32,499 nt of DNA from Akkermansiaceae bacterium. Its GTDB lineage: Bacteria > Verrucomicrobiota > Verrucomicrobiia > Verrucomicrobiales > Akkermansiaceae. A program made the position numbers and the translations under genes. Positions 28,299 through 32,499 of this stretch are shown in pieces (positions within the stretch are counted from its first letter, which is position 1; the number at the start of each line of letters is the position of its first letter). The DNA is taken from contig SUVJ01000021.1 of the NCBI GenBank assembly GCA_015062045.1, positions 1-32,499 of the forward strand, given 5' to 3'. A model generated the notes under the pieces. The model ran no database searches, was not told where the DNA came from, and saw only the letters and a list, made by a program, of their open reading frames with translations.

Positions 28299-28342
28299 AT
28301 TTAATTCATATCTTTTCTCTTGTCAAGCACTATGCTTGTCAA
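28298..28342 (-). promoter_or_regulatory. promoter/operator region of the secreted-protein-FKBP operon
   Basis: On the - strand there are two TTGACA boxes (28342-28337 and 28326-28321). The second is followed by 17 bp and TAAATA (28303-28298), 9 nt before the ATG. A 15-bp interrupted palindrome (caagca-N3-tgcttg, 28324-28338) joins the two boxes and could be an operator. If this -10 is used the SD would largely lie upstream of the transcript start, so the true start point is uncertain. Confidence 0.45.
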
Positions 28343-28380
28343 TTTGCGCGGTTTAATTCGCATCAGCGTAATTAGAAAAA

Positions 28381-28477
28381 TAGCAGTTTGGGGTAATCCT
28401 GCGGGCTCATGCCCGCCGAATTTCCCCAGCCCCCTTGTGGACCACCCCTGCTAAACGTAAATAACAAACATGAGCCC
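28381..28477. other. hairpin cluster with mutually exclusive pairings, candidate structured RNA
   Basis: Nested inverted repeats are tagcag/ctgcta (28381-28386, 28448-28453), tgggg/cccca (28389-28393, 28424-28428) and gcgggc/gcccgc (28401-28406, 28411-28416). In addition gggctcatg (28403-28411) can pair with catgagccc (28469-28477), which would break the inner hairpin. No coding potential or known RNA family is evident. Strand and function are unknown. Confidence 0.3.
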
Positions 28478-28523
28478 AAGGAGTCGGCGCACTAGTATAA
28501 CGTTCGGTAATAAGTCAGACCTG

Positions 28524-28837
28524 CAAATTGGGAACCTCTAAAAATTCGCCAAATGGTAATTTGTTTCTATCGTAGGGTGGGACTTAAGTCCCACTTTTTA
28601 TTGGTGGCATGCCTTTATAATAAATGTTGGACTAAAGTCCAACACTCCGATAGTATTCTCCCCCACAACTACCAATTTGTAGGGGCTCCGGAGATCCGTA
28701 GGATGCAAGATAAATAGTTTTTGTTGAGTTTTTAGAGATGACTAAATATGAAAAAGCCCGCTTTGCGGGGCGTCATTTTATTTTGAGAGCGAGTGGTGGA
28801 GCGAGCCTACGGCGAGCGAAACCACTCGTACCGATAA
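28524..28837. repeat. dispersed structured repeat, copy A (interrupted)
   Basis: Two blocks match copy B near the right end of the window. Block 1 (28524-28564) matches 37 of 41 bases. Block 2 (28756-28837) carries the ccgctttgcgggg hairpin, the sequence gcgtcattttatt, and a cgagtggt ... accactcg inverted repeat around gcgag motifs. Between the blocks copy A has about 190 bp, including the palindrome region at 28567-28653 and a second caatttgtagggg end (28673-28685). Confidence 0.75.
28567..28653. repeat. palindrome pair bounded by ctatcg/cgatag
   Basis: Bases ctatcg (28567) and cgatag (ending 28653) bracket two perfect inverted repeats with a common ggact/agtcc core: an 18-bp palindrome gtgggacttaagtcccac (28577-28594, followed by TTTTT) and tgttggact-aa-agtccaaca (28625-28644). 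It looks like an insertion nested in the dispersed repeat. Confidence 0.5.
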
Positions 28838-29128
28838 GAAATAAATTTGAACCCGTGAAACGGGTGACAATTAAGTTCGATTTCGAGTTGCCACCTATGC
28901 TTATACGCTCAAATTTTCTTAGCGTTTTTTTAACATGACTTAAGAGTCACCCGTTTCATTGATTCTGAAATTTGGCTCGCTTACGGACACAAAATAGTCC
29001 ATTTATTTGCCGAATGTTATACTAGCTGCAAATTGAACCTAAACTTAACTGCCGCCCACCTTACACAGCGTGATTGTATATACCCGTTACATGTCTCTAT
29101 TCCACCCTATCGGGTGCCTCTCGTTGTT

Positions 29129-29149
29129 CATCTCATTTTAAATGAGATG
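29129..29149. repeat. perfect palindrome upstream of the Pmp-like gene
   Basis: catctcattt-t-aaatgagatg is a 21-bp palindrome. It is followed on the + strand by gcaagcc and seven Ts, so it could act as a terminator, or as an operator sharing its core with the site at 29270-29298. Confidence 0.5.
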
Positions 29150-29249
29150 CAAGCCTTTTTTTAATAAAAATGCTTGATTATCAACATTTAAAATTATAGT
29201 AAATATATAGGATTTATGTGTTTTTTAGTGGTTTGTTTTTTGCAACTTA

Positions 29250-29298
29250 TTGAATTATCAACACATGTGAGTATATCTCCTTTAAAATGAGATATACT
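29250..29298 (+). promoter_or_regulatory. promoter with overlapping inverted repeat, Pmp-like gene
   Basis: TTGAAT (29250-29255), a 16-bp spacer and TATATC (29272-29277) form a possible promoter. A perfect 10-bp inverted repeat (agtatatctc 29270-29279, gagatatact 29289-29298) overlaps the -10 box and predicted start point, the classical position for a repressor operator. The leader would be about 75 nt and holds a further aagcag/ctgctt hairpin. Confidence 0.45.
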
Positions 29299-29359
29299 AA
29301 GGCTCGCATAAGCAGGGGTCTCTGCTTTAGTAACAAAATTAACCTAACAAAAAAATAGT

Positions 29360-31276
29360 ATGAAATTACATTTGCCTAAAAACTTTATGGCTGTGCTACT
29401 TGCAACAGTTCTGGGTTCGCCTGTAACTTATGGTGCTGCTAATCCGGTGAAAGAGAATGACACATCTCAGTCATCCGTGTATGCAAGTGAGGTTACATGG
29501 AGTCCGGAAAACAATGTCAACAAAGTAAGCTATATTGATAATGAAATCAATGGATATGACGGCGCTCTTGAATTGACGGGAACTGCCAAGCCTGCAACTT
29601 TGACGATAAGTGGGCAAGAAGATAAGGTTGAGTTTAGTGGAAACAAAGCTACCGCTTCTCATGCCAGCGGCGGTGCAATCATCTTGTCCGGTAATAGTAT
29701 CTCAACCGGTACGGCTACACTGGGCATTCGAAATAATACCGTGGTTGATATATGCAATAACCAAACGGTTGCAACGGGTAAAAGCATGACTGCAAATACC
29801 TCTAACGGTGGTGCTATTTATATGGGAACAAATAGTGTTGTTGATATTACGGGTAATACCAATGTAACTATCTCCCACAACTCCGCAACCAGTTCCACAA
29901 AAGAGGGGATGACATACGGAGGTGCTATTGCTGCTCAAGGTTCATCACTTTCTTCGCTTAACATTAGCAATAATAGTGGTTCTGTTCGCTTTGAGGACAA
30001 TAAGGCAGTAACCGGTAATACCAATGCTGGCGGCGGTGCGATTGATACCGGAAGTGGTGTAACATTAAAACTTAACAATAACGGCGAACTAGTTTTCAAA
30101 GGTAATAAAGTAGAAAATATGGCTGGCGGTGCAAAAGGCGGTGCAATTTCCAACAGTGGTACATCCGGCACTAGCCTCAATAATGCATTTGAAATATCCG
30201 GTAACACCAAGGTTGCTTTCGAGGGCAATAGCGTTACCGGTAAGCCAACGTATAATAACTCAACGAATTCTGTATCAGGGGGTGCTATTTATACAAACAA
30301 CAATAACTTTTCCATTACAGATAATGGCAACGTCAGCTTTACCAATAACTATGTAAGTGGCGTGAGCGGAACAACGGCTGATTCGTATGCATATTCTGTT
30401 AAAGGTGGTGCAATTTACACGAACAGAGGATTGAAGATTCAAGGGAATGATACGGTGCTTTTTGGTGGCAATTATGAGGTAACGGATAGCGGTTATCGCA
30501 TGCGTGCTATATACGGTCAATCAGATACCGGTTTCTATATGTCTGCCAATAAAGGTGGTAGTATTGAATTGCGTGATGGTATCAGTTTGAATGCTCTTAA
30601 TACAAGCGGGGACCATAACCTTTATCTGAATTCTGCTTATGGAGAAACGGAGCAGAGCGGTAAAATCATTATGACCGGTGCTTACACGGAAAAAATGCTC
30701 ACAGATGTGAAGGGGGCCGCCGGAACAGAGCAGGAAATAGCTGATTCTCGCCGTTTTGAGGTAGCCGGAGATGTTATTCTTAATGCCGGTACCTTGAGTT
30801 TGCAAGATAAAGCTCTGCTTAGTGCTGATACGCTGATTGTAAAATCCGGGGCAGCGGTAGAAGTAGTTGGCGGAGCTCAACTTGAAGCTGCCACAACATT
30901 CAATTTAACAGAAGCCGTAACCCTTGCAGCAACCATTGATGCTGACTTGGTAATGGAGGCAAATTCTTCATTCACCATTATTGGTGGTGCCGTTGATATG
31001 AATGGCCATAATATTACCATTGAAGATGGCGTTACCATTAATTACTTGGTAAACGACCTCAATGCTATTTTTGATATTGAACAAGTTTTGTTTGAGAATA
31101 TCGGTACTCTGAATGCTAATGAGCTTGAAATCATGTTCACGGATGGTACAAATTATAGCAAAGTTGAATATGAAGTTAAGGGTAATGCAGTGGTTGCCTC
31201 TATTCCCGAGCCGACCACAGCAACGCTGAGCTTGTTGGCACTGGCTGCACTTGCAGCACGCCGCCGCCGCAAATAA
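29360..31276 (+). CDS. surface/secreted Pmp-like GGAI-FxxN repeat protein with PEP-CTERM anchor
   Basis: This 638-residue exported protein has a predicted right-handed beta-helix built from GGAI and FxxN repeats, the hallmark of chlamydial polymorphic membrane proteins. A signal peptide (about residues 1-26, FMAVLLATVLGSPVTYG) is followed by a repeat region at about residues 85-375. It contains seven GGAI motifs (contexts SGGAIILS, NGGAIYMG, YGGAIAAQ, GGGAIDTG, KGGAISNS, SGGAIYTN, KGGAIYTN) alternating with six FxxN motifs (FSGN, FEDN, FKGN, FEGN, FTNN, FGGN). A second beta-rich region covers about 380-610. The C-terminus is a PEP-CTERM sorting signal: IPEP, a hydrophobic helix (LSLLALAALAA) and RRRRK. 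There is no C-terminal autotransporter barrel. The gene is visibly more AT-rich than its neighbours. A surface adhesin or matrix role is inferred. Confidence 0.85.
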   Translation: MKLHLPKNFMAVLLATVLGSPVTYGAANPVKENDTSQSSVYASEVTWSPENNVNKVSYIDNEINGYDGALELTGTAKPATLTISGQEDKVEFSGNKATASHASGGAIILSGNSISTGTATLGIRNNTVVDICNNQTVATGKSMTANTSNGGAIYMGTNSVVDITGNTNVTISHNSATSSTKEGMTYGGAIAAQGSSLSSLNISNNSGSVRFEDNKAVTGNTNAGGGAIDTGSGVTLKLNNNGELVFKGNKVENMAGGAKGGAISNSGTSGTSLNNAFEISGNTKVAFEGNSVTGKPTYNNSTNSVSGGAIYTNNNNFSITDNGNVSFTNNYVSGVSGTTADSYAYSVKGGAIYTNRGLKIQGNDTVLFGGNYEVTDSGYRMRAIYGQSDTGFYMSANKGGSIELRDGISLNALNTSGDHNLYLNSAYGETEQSGKIIMTGAYTEKMLTDVKGAAGTEQEIADSRRFEVAGDVILNAGTLSLQDKALLSADTLIVKSGAAVEVVGGAQLEAATTFNLTEAVTLAATIDADLVMEANSSFTIIGGAVDMNGHNITIEDGVTINYLVNDLNAIFDIEQVLFENIGTLNANELEIMFTDGTNYSKVEYEVKGNAVVASIPEPTTATLSLLALAALAARRRRK

Positions 31277-31320
31277 GCACACAAAATTTTGGCGAAAGCC
31301 AATTTGGTAAATGCAATTCA

Positions 31321-31351
31321 AGCCGTCACCGAGAATTCGGTGGCGGCTTTT
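31321..31351 (+). terminator. intrinsic terminator after the Pmp-like gene
   Basis: A 12-bp stem with one G-U pair (agccgtcaccga 31321-31332, tcggtggcggct 31337-31348) and a 4-nt loop is followed by a short T-run (ggcttttg). Confidence 0.85.
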
Positions 31352-31482
31352 GAATGGGAGCTTGAGCACCCCATCGGCTGTGTGAGCCCTTAAGGAAAAG
31401 CAAAATTGATATATGCTACCGGATTTTATGACTGCATCACTCCGTGGCTACGCCCGTTAATCAAAAGAATCCTTTTTCTGTA

Positions 31483-31512
31483 TTGACTTAGTTTTAACTA
31501 ACGCTCAATATA
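31483..31512 (+). promoter_or_regulatory. possible promoter of the EFR1-like gene
   Basis: TTGACT (31483-31488) with an 18-bp spacer to AATATA (31507-31512), or a 20-bp spacer to TATATT, lies 6-8 nt before the ATG at 31521. The arrangement again suggests a very short leader, but the -10 assignment is weak. Confidence 0.35.
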
Positions 31513-31520
31513 TTACCGAC

Positions 31521-32270
31521 ATGAACATTTTAAACGTAACTCAAGCCGTTTTTAGTCCCACAGGGGGTACGCAGCGTGTGGCAGATGCCATTGCCACTGC
31601 CATGAAGGTGAATCAAATTGACCTGTGTGCCGAGGTGGCACCTTTGTCGTTGCTCACCCCGCTTATGGCTGTATTGCCGGTATATGGCGGGCGTTTGCCT
31701 GCCGTGGCAGTGGAGCGTTTGCGCAAGATTAAAGGGCAGGGGCAGCCTGCCGTGGCTGTGGTGCTGTACGGCAACCGCGCCTATGAGGATGCCTTGCTTG
31801 AGCTCAAGGATGTGCTCACGGATTGCGGCTTTGTGGTGGTGGCTGCTGCTGCCTTTATTGCAGAGCATTCTATTGTGCGCAGCATCGCTGCCGGGCGCCC
31901 CCATGCAGAGGATATGGCAGCCGCAGCAGATTTCGGTAAAGCGGTAGCTGCCAAGTTGTTCGCCGATGACAAGAGCCCCGTCACCGTGCCCGGCAATTAC
32001 CCGTATAAAGATCTGCCCAAAATGCCGATAGTGCCGTTTACTACCGATGCTTGCGGTGGTTGCGGGCGTTGCGCACGCTTATGCCCCGTGGGGGCCATAC
32101 CGTCTGCCGCCCCGCATACCACAGATGCTGCCAAATGCATCCTTTGCATGCGCTGTGTGGCCATTTGCCCGCGCCGCGCACGTATCATGCCTCCCCCTGC
32201 GCTGGAGATGTTCACCCAACGCCTCAACGCCGTGGCGGCTGAACCCAAGCAACCGGAAATTTTTATTTGA
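31521..32270 (+). CDS. EFR1-type protein: flavodoxin-like domain fused to a 2[4Fe-4S] ferredoxin
   Basis: This 249-residue cytoplasmic electron-transfer protein joins an N-terminal flavodoxin-like FMN domain to a C-terminal bacterial-type ferredoxin. The flavin phosphate loop is FSPTGGTQRVADAI (about residues 11-24), a variant of the S-x-T-G-N/T-T loop. Two [4Fe-4S] motifs are present: C178-x2-C181-x2-C184-x3-C188-P and C206-x2-C209-x2-C212-x3-C216-P. Length and order match the EFR1 family found in many gut anaerobes, which fits an anaerobic or microaerophilic host. The redox partner is not apparent from the neighbours: the Pmp-like gene upstream has its own terminator and a dispersed repeat follows. 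No SD is visible. Confidence 0.9.
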   Translation: MNILNVTQAVFSPTGGTQRVADAIATAMKVNQIDLCAEVAPLSLLTPLMAVLPVYGGRLPAVAVERLRKIKGQGQPAVAVVLYGNRAYEDALLELKDVLTDCGFVVVAAAAFIAEHSIVRSIAAGRPHAEDMAAAADFGKAVAAKLFADDKSPVTVPGNYPYKDLPKMPIVPFTTDACGGCGRCARLCPVGAIPSAAPHTTDAAKCILCMRCVAICPRRARIMPPPALEMFTQRLNAVAAEPKQPEIFI

Positions 32271-32325
32271 TTCGGCCTATCACTCAGCAAGACTATTTAT
32301 CTTGCATACTACGGTTCACTGATAC

Positions 32326-32486
32326 CCCTACAAATTGGGGACCTCAAAAAACTCGCCAAATGGCAATTTGTAGGGATGGCGAGCCGTAGGCGAGCGGAAT
32401 TTTGTAAGCCCCGCTCTGCGGGGCGTCATTTTATTTAGCGAGTGGTGCAGCGAGCCAACGGCGAGCGAAACCACTCGAACCGATAA
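32326..32486. repeat. dispersed structured repeat, copy B
   Basis: It starts with a perfect 12-bp inverted repeat (ccctacaaattg 32326-32337, caatttgtaggg 32364-32375) enclosing block 1. A gcgag-rich stretch follows, then the ccccgctctgcgggg hairpin (about 32409-32423), gcgtcattttattt, and the cgagtggt/accactcg inverted repeat ending near 32477. It matches copy A at 28524-28837 but lacks the ~190-bp middle part. No ORF is associated. Confidence 0.75.
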
Positions 32487-32499
32487 ATAATACACCGAA

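Larger units (their letters stand above)
28492..29025. mobile_element. 534-bp non-coding element bounded by imperfect terminal inverted repeats (MITE-like candidate)
   Basis: The ends are 16-bp near-perfect inverted repeats: ctagtataacgttcgg at 28492-28507 and ccgaatgttatactag at 29010-29025 (15 of 16 match). Inside lie one copy of the dispersed repeat described separately, two nested palindromes, and a 13-bp inverted repeat (28856-28868 with 28946-28958). The longest ORF in it is 66 codons and looks spurious. There is no transposase. A clear target-site duplication is not visible. Confidence 0.4.
28289..29359. other. gene-free 1.07-kb stretch
   Basis: No credible protein-coding gene is visible on either strand. 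The stretch holds, left to right, the FKBP-operon promoter, the hairpin cluster at 28381-28477, the TIR-bounded element with repeat copy A, the palindrome at 29129-29149, and the promoter/operator of the Pmp-like gene. Base composition becomes strongly AT-rich from about 29150. Confidence 0.7.

Noticed and set aside
28381..28455. Possible tRNA (75 nt, ctcat in a loop resembling an initiator tRNA anticodon arm)
   Set aside because: There is no T-arm (ggttcgaatcc-like) sequence, no proper 7-nt anticodon loop and no acceptor stem of the right length. It is kept only as an unassigned hairpin cluster.
28790..28830. Regular gcgag motifs resembling a CRISPR or tandem array
   Set aside because: Only three or four short motifs occur inside one hairpin-forming block, with no constant repeat-spacer pattern and no cas genes.
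28738..28938. 66-codon ORF in the repeat element
   Set aside because: It runs through the hairpins of the dispersed repeat, which copy B shows are not coding-conserved, and its product has no recognisable feature.
29129..29165. Palindrome followed by seven Ts as a terminator
   Set aside because: No + strand gene ends upstream of it, and its core matches the promoter-overlapping inverted repeat, so an operator role seemed at least as likely. It is listed as a repeat rather than a terminator.

Overview
The window looks like chromosomal DNA from a Verrucomicrobiota bacterium, most plausibly an Akkermansia-like gut lineage. This is inferred from content only: a secreted M60 (enhancin-type) peptidase, secreted GH2 and GH35 beta-galactosidase-type enzymes, a PEP-CTERM protein ending in a hydrophobic helix plus arginine cluster, and a surface protein with GGAI/FxxN repeats like those of chlamydial Pmp proteins. 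A 16S gene or whole-protein searches would be needed to fix the taxonomy.

Layout. Positions 1-10945 carry the classical beta operon on the + strand: rplK (5' end cut off), rplA, rplJ, rplL, rpoB, rpoC, closed by a strong intrinsic terminator. The rplJ-rplL, rplL-rpoB and rpoB-rpoC spacers contain stable hairpins without U-tracts, so they look like processing or attenuation structures. Positions 10985-15800 (- strand) hold a small membrane-anchored protein of unknown function, a large secreted GH2 enzyme with an inserted F5/8-type-C-like domain, and a GT4 glycosyltransferase. From 15926 the + strand carries tig (trigger factor), a secreted thioredoxin-like protein, psd with a polytopic membrane protein, and a secreted GH35 enzyme. 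From 28288 down to 23006 the - strand carries two operons: a small secreted protein with an FKBP-type prolyl isomerase, and an M60 peptidase with a beta-CASP metallo-beta-lactamase ribonuclease-like protein.

Positions 28289-29359 form a gene-free stretch of about 1.07 kb with palindromes, inverted repeats and one copy of a structured dispersed repeat; a second copy begins near 32326 and runs to about 32486. Between them lie the Pmp-like PEP-CTERM protein and an EFR1-type flavodoxin/ferredoxin protein.

The genes combine housekeeping (transcription, translation, protein folding, phosphatidylethanolamine synthesis) with an envelope or secreted set suited to host-glycan and glycoprotein use: GH2, GH35, M60 and the surface-repeat protein. 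Two genome-style traits stand out. Nearly all starts lack a Shine-Dalgarno sequence, and several promoters (psd, GH35, M60) place the -10 box only 7-9 nt before the ATG, which predicts leaderless or near-leaderless mRNAs. The most novel-looking items are the Pmp-like PEP-CTERM protein without an autotransporter barrel and the dispersed repeat / terminal-inverted-repeat element next to it.
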